A DNA stretch of 64,000 nt, taken from NCBI GenBank assembly GCA_964006375.1, contig OZ023267.1:27650739-27714738 (forward strand), written 5' to 3'. This DNA comes from Tillus elongatus. Its lineage: Eukaryota > Arthropoda > Insecta > Coleoptera > Cleridae. Of this stretch, positions 1 through 56,300 are shown one piece after another (position 1 is the stretch's first letter; each line of letters starts with the position of its first letter). The translations under genes and the position numbers were made by a program. The notes below the pieces were generated by a model. The model did not search any database, was not told where the DNA came from, and worked only from the letters and a program-made list of their open reading frames with translations.

Positions 1-830
1 TAAAAACAGCAGTGGGCCAAGAACAGACCCCTGCGGAACACCATGGTGAATATGTTGGTACCCAGAGCTAATATGACCAAGTTCAACACTCTGCTGATGA
101 TCAGATAAATAGGACCTCAACCATTCAAGCAAAGTCCCTCTAAAGCCATAAGTAGGAAGTTTGCGTAACAATATCTCATGGTCAACACAATAAAATGCTT
201 TAGTGAGACCACAGAACACTGCCGCAGCTACCTGATTGTTATTTAGTTCAAGGTAGAGATTTTCAAGAAAAGAAAATATTGCATCATTTGTACTTTTTTT
301 AGGTTGAAATCCAAACTGGGAAGATGTTAGGATCTTGTGTTTACAAAGAAATACCTACATTCTATTTTTAATTAATTTATCAACTATTTTAGAGATGGTA
401 GGAAGTAGAAACAGAGCACGAAAACTATTTGGAGAATCTGTTTCACCTCCTTTGTATGCAAGAATTACTCTAGCCATTTTCAGAGACGAAGGAAAAGATC
501 CCGTTATAATCGAACTATTAATTGCATCTTTCAAGATTTCAAGAACCCAGTTAGGAAGGTGAAGAAGCAGTTTGACAGAGATACCATCCCACCCGATAGA
601 ATCCTTTTCTTAAAGTCATGGAGCACTGCATGAACTCCTCAGAATCGACCGGCGTAAAAAAGAAGGTGTCAGGGATAAAAACATCATCCATGAAGCACAG
701 TGGATCCGTCCAAGGGACCCTCCACTGTATCAGCCCAGAAGCAATGGAACAATAATAATCATTGAGATGATTAGGATCCAGTTCAGGAGTCACCCGATGA
801 GAACCATGTCCCCAATTAAAACGGGATAAT
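1..830 (-). mobile_element. non-LTR retrotransposon (LINE) fragment, reverse transcriptase part
   Basis: The minus strand encodes a broken reverse transcriptase in several frames. Near 1-60 it reads GVPQGSVLGPLLF, a classic RT block, and upstream (100-300) KAFYCVDHEILLRKL and a fingers-like FQPKKSTNDAIFSFL. At 370-560 it reads ISKIVDKLI and a segment resembling the RT region before the catalytic core. Frameshifts and stops separate the pieces, so it is dead. The catalytic YADD block would lie left of the window. The motif spacing suggests a jockey-like LINE, but the clade is not certain. It lies downstream of APC10 exon 2, so it is probably in an APC10 intron. Confidence 0.75.
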
Positions 831-1111
831 CACAGTTACAATATACAATAGTGTTATATCATTTCAGAAATCAAAAAACCAATTGTTTATGGTATGACAA
901 ACAATAATAAATATTAAACACAATTTGTTGTGTTCCGTTGATATGCACCCACATCCCTCGAGCACTGAGGAAGAGTGACTTTTAATGGCGTAATGATGTC
1001 ACTGCCCGATCTGTTTGGTAGCTGAAAAATTTTCGAGCAGCGAATCGAAAATGATATAAGATTTGGAAACAATAACCCTTAAACTACTGACTAAATATTT
1101 TAAAATGTTAC

Positions 1112-1348
1112 CTGAGGGCTCTGACAGCACAACAACCTCAACTTCTTGTAAGTCATTAAAGTGTGTCCCTACTCTAATGGATATTCTGCTAGGTGTGTAA
1201 CTTTCATCAAGTTTGTAATCTGTGTAAATATAAATATCGCTAACTGTTGTCTTCTTTTGAAATTGTATGTTGACTAAGTGAGGCAACTGTCCATCCGACT
1301 GCCAGTAGGTATCTGCTCTGTCATCCCTTAGCTGGTCAACACCAAAAC
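1112..1348 (-). CDS. APC10: APC10 coding exon 2
   Basis: It is 237 bases long. The acceptor AG is at 1350-1349 after a pyrimidine-rich stretch, and the donor GT at 1111-1110. It encodes the first half of the DOC domain (FGVDQLRDD to SEPSG) and ends one base into the next codon. The reading frame continues open on both sides only by chance; the protein match stops exactly at the splice sites. Confidence 0.92.
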
Positions 1349-2010
1349 CTAAAAGGAAATATAGAACATGCTTAATTAAATTTAAAAGCCCTAGCACTAA
1401 CTGCATTGTGGGAGTCAATGTTATGATTTAGAGAAATGCTCGTTAACTTTTCTCAGTAACTCTGTAAACAAGCAAGATTTAAATTATCTTTTAACAAAAT
1501 AATTTTGAAATGGATATTGCGCACCTCGGCAGGTTGGAGATGGGATTCTTATTCCTAGCGCTTCCATAAGTTACTCTCTTTACATTTTGTAATTATGTGT
1601 ATTAGCTCAGTGTCCCCTTGCTTCGGGTCCCATCCATGCACCGAGAAAGCAGCATTGCCGGACGGTGCTTATGGCTCTAGGGTCCTGCCTGTACTGACCT
1701 ACAGGGCTGCCTGACCTGACCTGCCCTGTAGGTCAGTTCAGGTAGGCCCCTAGAGCAATAAGCACCGTCCGGCAATGCCGCTCTCGCAATGCATGCCGTT
1801 TTTTAAATAAAATCACATTTAGGATTTGTTTATAATAGTGTGATAATTTTATAAGTAGGTATGTAGTAAACATAGTAGTCAATAGTAAACATTCTAACCT
1901 GGTTTGCAAGATGAAAGGCTCCATATTGCCTGTGAACCGACTTCTCTGACGTTACCCGAACGTTCATTACTGGCAGGATCATTTTCACCTACTACAGGCC
2001 GTCCAGACAT
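1112..2010 (-). CDS. APC10: APC10/DOC1, anaphase-promoting complex subunit 10 (partial, two exons)
   Basis: APC10 is the DOC-domain subunit of the APC/C ubiquitin ligase and helps recruit D-box substrates together with the Cdc20/Cdh1 co-activators. Exon 1 ends GSQAIWSLSSCKPG and exon 2 begins FGVDQLRDD, then continues TYWQSDGQLPHLVNIQF, DESYTPSRISIRVG and ends EPSG. These are the signature stretches of the DOC jelly-roll in conserved order. The first intron (1349-1898) has GT-AG ends and splits a glycine codon. The ATG at 2008-2010 is followed by a short non-conserved N-terminus, as in animal orthologues. About 116 codons are visible of the usual ~185. The remaining exons, including the C-terminal IR tail, are not in the window or were not recognised. 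The gene is divergent to BBS7. Confidence 0.9.
1631..1798. repeat. fold-back (palindromic) element in APC10 intron 1
   Basis: The two halves are near-perfect reverse complements. Pairs include GCATTGCCGGACGGTGCTTA against TAAGCACCGTCCGGCAATGC, and TGACCTACAGGG (1695-1706) against CCCTGTAGGTCA (1724-1735). The arms are about 75 bp with a ~17-base loop. It is markedly more GC-rich than its surroundings. It is probably a fold-back MITE; no target duplication is evident. Confidence 0.8.
1899..2010 (-). CDS. APC10: APC10 coding exon 1
   Basis: It is 112 bases long, running from the ATG at 2010 to the donor GT at 1898-1897, and ends one base into a codon. It encodes a variable N-terminus followed by NVREVGSQAIWSLSSCKPG, which matches the conserved entry to the DOC domain. 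Confidence 0.9.
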
Positions 2011-2871
2011 AGCAATGTTGATTGCAATTATTCTAGTATTTAGTATTAACACTTAACTTTTCAATAACAATAATTGGCAGACTTCTTTCAAACTAGTGAC
2101 AGATAACACTGACATACTTGACATTTGTGACACGCAATGACAAACATCTGAGGCTCTATTTCTTCTTATTCTCTTTGCGTGATCTGTAGGTATACCCAGG
2201 TCCAATATTAGCTACGCATGTGTATTGTAAGTTGCCTAACTTATCTTCTATTTTGTTTGATTTAAGATGTAAGTTTATTGAGCCATTATCACGTAATCTA
2301 GTGATGGTTGTCGGACCTTATATTGGCACCAGTTAGCTGTACTCACATTTCTTCTATTATTTCTAATACCTATTTAGAATAGGTGCGGCAGATAGTAATG
2401 ATGGTAGTAGACTTTTTTATCTAATTTCTATGCCAGGTCATTATTAGCAAGATCAGGTTCGCCACCAGATTGTACAAATATTGCATGCAATGATTCTGGT
2501 TCTTAATTTAAACACTTTTAATTCTCATCCGTTGCAGTATTTTTTTTAATTAGTGACAGGTGACAGTGACAGTGGGATACCTCACAAATGTTCCATTCAA
2601 TGCAGCATCATTGTTTTTTCTTATTCAGTTTGTTCAGCTGGCACAATTTTTCTCTTACTCTCATCTTTAGCTATAGCGAGGGCCAAAATTTTTTATACCC
2701 GTCTCTCATGTGAGCTCCATTTAAAGCTAGGGTCATACAGAAGCAAATTACGAAACCTACCTGTTTATTTTAAAGAATATCGTAATCTTATTTAAAATGA
2801 ACCAAAAGGAATTAATCTCTCATTAAGCAATTTGCGAGTGTATAAAGCTAGCCCAACTTATTTTATAAAGA

Positions 2872-3203
2872 GCCTATGTGGTTCAGTGGTAAGAACGTGT
2901 GCCTCTGGATTCGATCCCAGGGTTCTTCTTCCACTTTTTCAGTACATACCGTAACATTAATATCAACCGAGGTTGTGGCATTGTATTTGAGTATGTTAAA
3001 TATGTGTACGTTCCGCCCTTCAGAGGGGGAGTAAGTCCGTCCGTTCCGTGTCCATGCGATGTTGGGCACGTTAAAGATCCCTACCCTCCTTACTGAAAGG
3101 CGGGGGTTTGGCAAAATTCGCAGAGAAGTGAGATGAAACTGCTCCCTGGCATCGGTGATTGGCCATAGCCGCGGAAATAAACCGACGTTAAAGAAAAAAC
3201 ACC
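2872..3203 (+). mobile_element. tRNA-derived SINE, copy 1
   Basis: The head has a tRNA-like A box (GGTTCAGTGGTAAGAACG) and a B box-like GATTCGATCCC. The body shares many stretches with the copy at 40462, including CAACCGAGGTTGTGGCATTG, TTAAAGATCCCTACCCTCCT and GGTGATTGGCCATAG, and it ends GACCGACGTTAAA plus A-rich sequence. It lacks about 16 bases between the A and B boxes that the other copy has. Target duplications are not clear. Confidence 0.8.
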
Positions 3204-4249
3204 TTATGTTATCTTTTATTTTAGTTTCTAATTTATTTTTATATGTAAAATGGAATTAATCGTTGTTGCCCTTGCCTGGTGAAACCATTCGATACAAATA
3301 TAAATGTGGAACACTCTTCTCTGGATTCACACGTGCTTGTTTTATTCTCTGTAACTAATTTCGCCTTTTACGGCTTCTCAGGTAGTAGAAATTTGATTTT
3401 ATTAATACGCATTCATGACAACTACAAGAACAAGTCCTTAGCAACATTACGCTATTTTGATTAAAAATTCTAAAAACCAAACCAAAATGACAACTGACGT
3501 CTTTAAAATGGCTCTGTTATTTATCTCAATATTTAACACGAAAATAAAACCAACATATAACAATAATAACCATAACAACAATCATGAAAATCAAATTACT
3601 AATTAACTCTAACAGCAATAAAGGCAGGTTCTATGCAGCCAAAATATCGACATACATCAACAGCATCCCATTTAAAAAAGCACATACACAACAACTGCTT
3701 TGTTTGACCGCTTATGACAGTCTCACATGGAACAGGTACAGTATTTTATCAGTTTCTAGCGAATTCTCTGAAGAAAACCCCGTCCTTTCTAGATTCTATT
3801 CAGTAACGAGCTGTTCCCCTTATAGAAGATTCATCTATCACAGTCAATCTCGCTTCTCTTGACTCCAGGAGAAAGTTTGGAGATCTCTGCTCTTCTATCG
3901 ACATTGCTCCTCAGAAATTGCTTCGTAAGTATCTTTGTTTGGGTGCTTTAATCGGCCGACCCGTTTTAGTCGAAAAGTTAACGCTTTTAGTGTCAAATTA
4001 CGCACTTATCGACGACTTGCTACGAATGTTTGTTATTTTCTAGAGCATCTAAGCTTTGGATTACTCTCCCGGCGGACATATTTCCGAAGACATATAATTT
4101 CAAACTATTTAATAAGTAAGTAAGTACCCATATTGTGGCACAAGTTAATGATATCTTTTGAAGGCACATAAGCTTTAGATTTCATAAACTAAGTCATAAA
4201 AAAGCTAAGGCAATGAAAAAACACAAAGAATTTAAATTAAATTTTGTAC

Positions 4250-4655
4250 TATAACGTATAACTAACTAGAGGAAAACTTGGTAAGTAGTTAATAACTATT
4301 AAGTTTAGTTAGTTTAGTAAGTAGGTTTTTTTTATAATACATTTTCGGGGAAAAAAGAGAGGCGAGCCCTTCATTTTTAGTGAATTTTTATTTAAAAAAA
4401 TTCACTAATAGAGAGGTATCGATGGAGAGACTCACTATTCCAAAAATTATTCTTTGTGAAAGTGTATATTTTTGTACAAATGGATTTTTCATTTAAATAC
4501 TGAAGTGCCAGGAGAACGCGTGACCTTGAAAATTGACAAAATTGTTGTCTGCGGCGCAGAGGGGGTCCTCGGCCCCCTGAACCCTCCTTTGGGTCCGCGT
4601 GGCTTCTGCTTCACCCAATCCCAAAGTCACGAGCCGCCACTGCAAAATATACAGA
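4250..4655 (-). repeat. DNA-transposon-like repeat end, inverted copy of the segment at 57720-57905
   Basis: The part at 4255-4440 is the reverse complement of 57720-57900, sharing GAGGAAAACTTGGTAAGTAG, GAGCCCTTCATTTTTAGTGA and a TAGTGAATTTT hairpin. Read on the minus strand, 4655-4560 begins CAGTGGCGGCTCGTGACTTT, resembling the terminus at 57009 (CAGTAGCGGCTCGTG). Both copies may therefore be parts of one DNA-transposon family that also carries a family H end. Confidence 0.5.
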
Positions 4656-5146
4656 GAGGTTATAGAAAATGTATTAAGGTATTTATAGTTTAAGTAAAAA
4701 TATAGAGTTAGACGTGATCACGGAATAAGGGTTAATGTTAAATGTAAATATGTTTCTTTGAATATCAAATCTACAATTGACAAAATTTGAGTTTATGAGA
4801 GATCATTTCAGTTGAATTTGACATATAAAAAAGAAAATTAGAAACGGTCTCGTATAGTAATTTAATATTAAAAGAAAAATTATTATTTGAAATGAAAGGT
4901 TCCAAAACATTTTAACTACTTATTTGATAATAAGTACCTATTCGAGATTTAGAGGGAAATTATTTTCTCCAATAAAGAGATAACTGAGCCAACTTTGGAC
5001 CTCCCCTGAGAACCATAGAGTCGGCCGAAGAGAAAAAATGATCAAAGGTAAGTGGCATAAAGCTTACAAATTTTAATAGAACATTTACCCTTTGTTTTGC
5101 ATTCTCTGAATATTAGAAAAATAAATTAACAACAAAACAAAACAAT

Positions 5147-5246
<100 letters not shown>

Positions 5247-5832
5247 CATACATACATAAATATTGGTATTCTGAAAGTAACGCGGAAATATGGCAAGAGC
5301 TGCGGTAAATTGTTACAGTAGTGCTGATAACAACTTTATTGGCTTATTCTTGTTTGGGATTCTTTCTAAACACATACCGGGCGGAGTGTACTTCTGGTCT
5401 AAAGGGTTTTGTGCAAGTGAGGACGCAAGCAGGCTTTAGACTATAGATTTCATACCAGTCTTTTTGTTTGCACACTGTGTTCCGTGTTATTTGATTGATA
5501 ATTATTTTATTTAAACCCATTTCTATGAAAATTTGCTACCACAAGGCATTTGTTGCGGCCGCACTTTTTAAATTATTATGTAAAATACCTACTTGATCTT
5601 GTACCTTATTTTTATTTAAATGTACAAAATAATCAGTAGATATAAAATGAAAGAAATAATGTGATTATGACGGCAATCACGTTAGCTCTGCTGTTTGTTT
5701 GTATACTATGTTGTTGCTTGGCAAAACTATCGACTATTTAATTTATTATAGGTTAAATTGTCTTTAGGATATTCATTGTTTTGTGTTTTACTTAAGTTTA
5801 CAATAAGTAAATGTTTCTGAGTGCAAATCAAA

Positions 5833-49976
<44,144 letters not shown>

Positions 49977-50569
49977 GTAAGTAAACAGATATTGGAAAAT
50001 TTGTCATGACATTTTCTTTCGATTGGGTGTGATTAGAAAGTTTTTACATACATGAGGTTATACAGCGGTTGCAAAACTAATAGTTCATCAAAATATTACG
50101 ATTTTGTCAAACCTACCTTAGCGTGAAAGTCAAAATTAAAGTATGCTGAGGTGACAAATTGAATTTCGATTTTCCTTGATATGTACAAAAGTATTGTCTT
50201 GAAAATCGGAAGAGATGATTCTTTCATAGCCTCAAAAATAACTTATTCCAAATTTTGCTCTAGCGAATAAAGAGTGTGTGTTGTTTCCTGATCGCCTCGG
50301 AAACTAGGTCCGTTAGCCACAAACTGTTACATTAGATAAACGAGAAAGGTTTATGACTAACAATACCAGCAACAAAATTGAGGATTAAACCATACACATC
50401 GCTTAGTATACACCCACAGATATAGCCATATACCTAGTTCCTATAATTAAATTGGAATCATTATTTGTTTTGTATATATACACATATTATATATTATTTG
50501 TTTCATTAATATAGCGAATAGAGTTTCTTACGTTACCTTTAATTATTAATAGTCATTTTTATGAAGTCT

Positions 50570-51160
50570 CTTAAAAAAATTCACTAATGAGGAGATCGCG
50601 ACTTTTGAATTTTGAACAAATTTCTTCAAATGGGTGCAAACTAGGCCCCCTAGAACACATATCCGGAGTCAGTTTATGTGTTTACATATCCTGGAAAATG
50701 TTGTGTTCTCTTTCAGAAAATTGTTATATCTGCCGAAGTAACATAGTAAAGGCAACTAAATTTGATATGCGGGTTTATATCATTAAACGTAAATTACGTA
50801 CCAAAATCTAGATCTGTTAAAAGACAAAAAAGTTATAGGCACTTAAAGAAAAAAATTGTGGTTTTCCTCAAAACGTCCACGTCGCGATTTGAAACGTCAA
50901 AATTATCAGCATTTAGGCAAAGAACCTGAAACTAATACGGGTTATGTAAAGAAAATATCGTAAGAAGAATGTTTTACAAATCCTGAAGCCTCAGCTTCAA
51001 CCGTCACTGTCCTTCATTTTACTAAAATGTTTCCAGAAAATTCATTTCAAATAGACCCTTTCTCTGATGCTTTGGAAGTAGTTTTAGCTATTTTTTATTG
51101 TTTAATGAATGGTATATAATTTTTTGTGACTTTCCGAAAAAAAATCTCAATATGTCCGTT
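50570..51160 (-). mobile_element. family H, 'AAAACGTC' variant, reverse
   Basis: AAAATTCACTAATGAGGAGA, CTAGAACACATATCCGGAGT (TA tract lost), TCATTAAACGTAAATTACGT, then CTCAAAACGTCCACGTCGCG and TCAGCTTCAACCGTCACTGT. Both ends are damaged. Confidence 0.6.
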
Positions 51161-51218
51161 ATTATACAAGATTTGAAGATGAAAAGATAATCAAATACTC
51201 AGCTTTAGTCTTGTTACG

Positions 51219-51437
51219 TTATTTCTGAAAGTAACTAAGTGAAGATTGGAACCTGCGAAAAGCACTGATAAGTAAGATGAAACATATAATTTTTCATCCT
51301 CTGATGACGCCAATTTTGTTAGTGAAACGATGGTCAGATCTTTAAAACGATGTGTTGTCGTGGTTTGGGTTCTCCAAGTGGACTTATTACTGCTCATCGC
51401 AGGCTCCAATCTTCACTTAGCTACTTTCAGAAATAAT
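51219..51437. repeat. family J fold-back repeat
   Basis: Arms of about 57 bp: CGTTATTTCTGAAAGTAACT / AAGTGAAGATTGGAACCTGC on the left and the inverse GCAGGCTCCAATCTTCACTT / AGCTACTTTCAGAAATAATG on the right. One arm alone is at 45735. Confidence 0.8.
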
Positions 51438-51559
51438 GGAGTGGTGTCTTCCCAAAATTTAAGATGCTGGTCCCATCAAAGTCCAAATTGGGTAATACAT
51501 TGCAAAAGGATATGTTTCCGTATGTATTATGAACACTCTGTATAAGATATGAGGATTAT

Positions 51560-52013
51560 ATTGTGTAAATTGATACACTAGGTGACTCTTAATCCACTGG
51601 CATTCTAATATGTGCAATACACTCAGTATGGTTTACACAGGGCACTCTAAAAAAGTCGATTTTTAAATTATTTGCACTTAAGTTGTGAACACTGGCTATA
51701 AGTTACGATATTGAAACTTGAGATTTGTGGTTTACAGGTTTGTCTAAATCGATATAGATATTTGCTTTTTTTTTTTAAAAAATGCCTAATATGTTTTAGT
51801 AATTTCTGGGGTCTTATTTGTTAGTGTAGTATGCTATAGAAAAAGCGAATCTTAAAATATCGATACCAGGGTGTAGAGCTTTTTAAGTACTTTATTTGAA
51901 GAAAAAAAAAGATTGGCCGTCCCGTTATGAAATAATGAATTGTCGCCACATAAAGTGAAACACACCGTATATTACTTGACACAATGTATTTCCTATTGTC
52001 AAACCAAATGTTC
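51560..52013. other. unassigned sequence
   Basis: No coding sequence was recognised. It contains phrases typical of short MITE ends (CAGGGCACTCTAAAAAAGTC, AACACACCGTATATTACTTG) but no pair was established. Confidence 0.35.
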
Positions 52014-52017
52014 TATA

Positions 52018-53920
52018 TAGGGTGGCGCATGGAAAACAAAACAGACCGATTTGCGCCCAGATAAATTTTCTTTTAAGAAACGCTGAAACACGTCAATTTT
52101 AATATTGAGGGGGACATGTTTGGACACAAAACCCAACTTTGTCACATCAACCCCTAAAGGGTGGTGATAACAACCCTTATATTTTAAATAGGAAACATGG
52201 GTCGAGTGTTACACCATTTGAAAGCTCTTTCTTTTCTGAATTCATAACACTAATTTTTTTGGAAGTTTTATTAACTCGTTTAAAAATTATTCACAGTTGC
52301 AGTTGCAAGAACGTATTTCATTCATTGTGATCAGAAATGCACTAATTAGTCAATTTTTCGTTAAAAAAACTAAAAAACAAAATCAAACGTTCAAAAATGT
52401 TTATTCAGTTAAGTAAGTGTTCAAATTATTGACCACCAGCTTCCATACAAAAGTACAAATTTTGTTCAAAACGAGCTCTGATATTCTGGAGCATTTGTGG
52501 AGTTATTAGACGGCATTCTTCAACAATGCGTCGTCGTAATTCTTCCAGAGACCCCGGTTATGTTGCGTAAATTCTACTCTTTAAATGGCCCCATAGAAAG
52601 AAGTCTAAAGGAGTTAAATCCCGTGATCTAGTGGGCCACTTAATAGTATCTCTATCCATTGTCCTGAAAACTCTCTGCTTCAAAACTCCCTAACAAGTTG
52701 TGAAAAATGCGGAGGAGCTCCATCTTGTTGAAACACGAATTGATTTTCTTGATAGCGATCATCATTTGCAACAATGTCAATTAGTCGTGGGTAAACGATA
52801 TCTTCTGGTAACTCCAAATACGTTTTGCCACTAAAATTGCCATCAAGAAAAATTGGTCCGATTAAACGGTCTCCAAAAATGCCAGTCCAGACATTCAATT
52901 TCTGTGGAGTTTGAGTGTGGACTTCGTGAAATTTTCTTGGATTATTATCTGCCCAACAACGACAATTATGACGATTGACTGTAGAGTTTAATAAAAACAT
53001 ACCCACGTCTGAAAAACAGATATTGTACAGAAAGTTCCCGTTATCAGCTATTCGTGCAGTCATAAATCACAAAACTCCAGCCGCCGATCAAAATCATCTT
53101 CATTCAGTTATTGTACAGGATAAATTTTATACGGGTGAAATTTATGATGCTTCAATATTCGCTGAATAGTTCCTCTTTTGATGTTTGAAACAGTGGCCAA
53201 TTTTCTCGTGTTCAAAGTTGGGTCTGCAACAATTTGTCCTAAAACTGCAATCTCAGTAGTCTCATTTCTAACCGGAAATTCACGTTCAGGATCCCGTTTT
53301 TTGTTGGCTACTGAACCACTTTGTCCAAACTTTGCAACTAACTCCAAAATTAATTTTCTGTTAACATGTCTGTTCGGTTGTCGTTCATTAAACAAATTTG
53401 CGGTACGGTTGGCACAGTCATCGTTTTTGAAAAAAAAAAGTAATTGTTTCAATTCTTTCTTCTACAAAATATACCATTGTGAAATTAATTTTCGGTAGTA
53501 CTATCAAGTATCAAACCGACCGATAACCTGAAATAATAAACCGCATTCTCTCATTACGATAAGAAATGTTTACAAACCAACAAAACATTGACTATCGGCA
53601 CATTTATCATCGGAATGAGTGAAATGCGTTTTTGCATCTTCAACTGTGGATAATTTTTAAACGAGTTGACAAAACTTCCAAAAAAATTAGTGTGCTGAAT
53701 TTAGAAAAGAGAAAGCATTCAAATGATGTAACACTCGACCCATGTTCCTTATTTAAAATATAAGGGTTGTTATCACCACCCTTAAGGGGTTGATGTGACA
53801 AAGTTGAGTTTTATGTCAAAACATGTCCCCCTCAATATTAAAACTGACGTGTTTCAGCGTTTCTTAAAAATTCTCTGGACGCAAATTGATCTGTTTCGTT
53901 TTCAATGCGCCACTCTATAT
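52018..53920. mobile_element. mariner-like transposon with ~280-bp terminal inverted repeats
   Basis: The left end (GGGTGGCGCATGGAAAACAA at 52020) and right end (inverse of GAGTGGCGCATTGAAAACGA) are inverted over about 280 bp. Shared internal landmarks are GAAACACGTCAATTTTAATA, TTGTCACATCAACCCCTAA, AGGGTGGTGATAACAACCCT and CGTTTAAAAATTATTCACAG (52020-52304 against 53640-53918). TATATA lies outside both ends, consistent with TA target use. The transposase pseudogene lies between the repeats on the minus strand. Confidence 0.88.
52340..53475 (-). pseudogene. mariner-like transposase pseudogene 2
   Basis: From the ATG near 53475 it reads VYFVEERIETI, shifts frame in a T-run, then HVNRKLILELVAKFGQSGSV, TLNTRKLATVSNIKRGTIQR (HTH) and HKFHPYKI, a stop, NEDDFDRRLEFCDL, a stop, and NFLYNICFSDVGMFLLNSTV (first catalytic D, but the usual DE is DV). 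Then QENQFVFQQDGAPPHFSQLV (second D) and in another frame RSRDLTPLDFFLWGHLKSRI (third D). A clear paralogue of the pseudogene at 43319, but a different subfamily. Confidence 0.85.
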
Positions 53921-54539
53921 ATATTGTTTTTAATCGTCTTGGATAACGACACTCTTCCAAATAATAATAAAAGTCTGCATTTGTCTGGTCAGTTATTTTT
54001 TGACAGTATTGCACATCATTTTCTCCAGGTGATTAACTAATTCGAAGTTAATAACACAGACTTGTGAAACTTGACTCTTTTATTGATGTGGAAGTAATGA
54101 AGAATAGATAAACAGCTTGTATTTAGTATTAATAACATACTGATATAATAGCTCCAGATGATCCAGAAGTTTCCACAATGCTAATCATTAATGGGACGCC
54201 TGTCTAAGCCTATTATCAATTATTAGGTAACAAGTTTTACATAATAGGTATGACAATGACTACATTTAGACAAGAATCGACACAAATTTGAAATCATTAG
54301 CTAATAATTGTTTCTCTTTATTTTAAGGGCATCCAAATATTACGATTTGCCGAACTTATCCCAGTCCAAAAGTCAAATTTAAAAGAGATAACAAATGAAG
54401 GAATTACATTTCGCTTTTCGTGGATGGATATTTAGAAAACCATTTAGCGCATTGTCTGAAAAATGGTACAGATGCGATACCAAAATTTGTGTCTGTTAGT
54501 TAAAATACGTAAAAGTTATAGGCATTTATGAAAAAAAAG

Positions 54540-54850
54540 TTTGAGCCGCAGCAAGAGCGTTATGGTAGTGAATTTTCATAAAAATGTTTTTCATAGTAAA
54601 TATATATTTTTTTAAGAAAGCTTGCATTAAATTTGGTTACCAGTATAACCTATATAGGAGAAACACTGTACCATATTTAATCAAAATAACTATTGTTTCA
54701 CAATATACAAAAATCTTCCGAAAATAAACTTAAAATGTGCCCAAAAAAACTGGTTTCCTGGCCAACGAATCTTAGGTTAAAAGAAAATTAAGATATCGAA
54801 AGAAACATATAATGAAAAATCGCTACCATAACGCACTTGCTGAGTCCCGA
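54540..54850. mobile_element. family B MITE, complete
   Basis: Left end GAGCCGCAGCAAGAGCGTTA then TGGTAGTGAATTTTCAT; right end AATCGCTACCATAACGCACT then TGCTGAGTCC. About 310 bp, with the usual interior (ACTGTACCATATTTAATCAA). Confidence 0.8.
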
Positions 54851-54859
54851 ATTTATTTT

Positions 54860-55100
54860 CTTACAAGCATGCATTATCTTTCGATGGAAAATGCAAAAAT
54901 TTCAATAATATAAGGCGTGTTCGATTATGAAAAAAATTGCACCACCAGCACCTATGGGCCACTTGTGATTGTAAAAATAATTTTATAAGATGCAGCTCCA
55001 GACATCGTATAATTAACATATAATTTTTTTCTCATATCTTGTATAATAATGGATATATTGAGCTTTACCCTAGAAACGCGTCACCCTGTATATATGAAAA
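54860..55100 (+). repeat. family G repeat
   Basis: TTTCGATGGAAAATGCAAAA, ACCTATGGGCCACTTGTGAT, TAAGATGCAGCTCCAGACAT and CGCGTCACCCTGTATATATG, matching 47810-48030. It is followed by a short family H 3' segment (CGGATATGGGTCCTATGGGG). Confidence 0.65.
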
Positions 55101-55459
55101 CAGATAAAAACTGAAACTAACCCGGATATGGGTCCTATGGGGCCTAGTTCGCGCTCATTTGAAGAAATATTTTCAAAATTCAAGAGCCACTAAAATTGTA
55201 TCCAACTCTATGAGTAAAATTGTGATGGCCAAAAAAAATGTGAATGTAAGAAGAAGAGCATGCCTATATTTGTATTACAAATGTCAGAAAATAAAATACT
55301 TATTTACATGTCACTTTGAAAGTAGATCTGACATTTATCAAAATAATTTGTCAGTTGAATATGACATGTACTGTTGCCCTGGACTATTATGTACTATTGT
55401 ATTACGCCTTATAAGAATCTTTTTTTTTTGGAGTCTGAAGGCTTATTTTACTGTTTAAA

Positions 55460-56300
55460 TATTTTTCGATCCCTTAACCTGAAATAGTTTTTGTCTAATT
55501 TAACTTTGTTTCATTATATAGTCACAGTAGGTTTTAGAATCTAGAAATATTTCTATTTTGTGTATCATACCTAGAACAAGTTTTATTTTCCTTTAATAAT
55601 AAATGACAATTTTAAGTAAATTCCTATATTTTCTGTGCCCCATGTGTTGAACAGATGCGAAACGGGAGAAGGAAATTTCATTTAAAGTTGAAATGACGAA
55701 GAGAACTTTATTCGAGGCACGAGCGTTGTTTCCATTTTTTTAATAATAATTACATTTATTGGTAAATTAGCAGATTAGCGTATTGTTCGTTTTTTGAAAC
55801 AAAAATAATTCAGAAACATGCTTAGAGGAACCCCTTTATGCATTAACCGTCGGACAAATGCTGTGTTCTCAACTCCACAATACAGTTAAGAAACCTAAAG
55901 TAAATTTGAGGTTCTGTGCAAGGTAAACATGCTACAACGGAGCTAAAAATGCAAACTGTAAAAAAAACTCCCCTTACAGAAGTCCATAGAAAGGAGAAAC
56001 TACTTACCAACACCGTTTCTCCATAAAAAAACTTCCACTTTGCCAAATTGAAAAAAAAGACGCTAAATAATAAGCGTAATCTGATTCCTTAAAATTAAAT
56101 AAATAACTGAAACTGCTACCAAAGCATCACATAAAGGGACTATTTTAAATTAATTTTCTGCAAATAATTTAATAAAATAAAGCACAATGAAGATTGTAGC
56201 TGAAACTTAAGGCTTTTTAACTTCTTACGACATTTATGCTGCATAGCCGTTCATGTAGATTCATCTTTCTAGAACAGGTCAATTTTGACGTTTTGAATCG
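55460..56300. other. unassigned sequence
   Basis: AT-rich, no coding sequence or repeat family was recognised except short family H-like words near 56090-56230. Confidence 0.35.

Noticed and set aside
890..960. Candidate APC10 exon 3 on the minus strand (reads WVHINGT after a possible AG)
   Set aside because: Only a Trp-Val/Ile-His-like start matches. Joining gives an extra Gly-Met and the rest departs from the DOC domain, with no good continuation or donor.
54320..54440. Possible next BBS7 exon after 49976
   Set aside because: Pyrimidine-rich AG sites occur, but translation in the required phase shows no resemblance to the conserved C-terminal helical region.
55159..55458. 99-codon open frame rich in basic residues
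   Set aside because: It begins in family H sequence, has no recognisable domain, and frames of this length are expected by chance in 64 kb.
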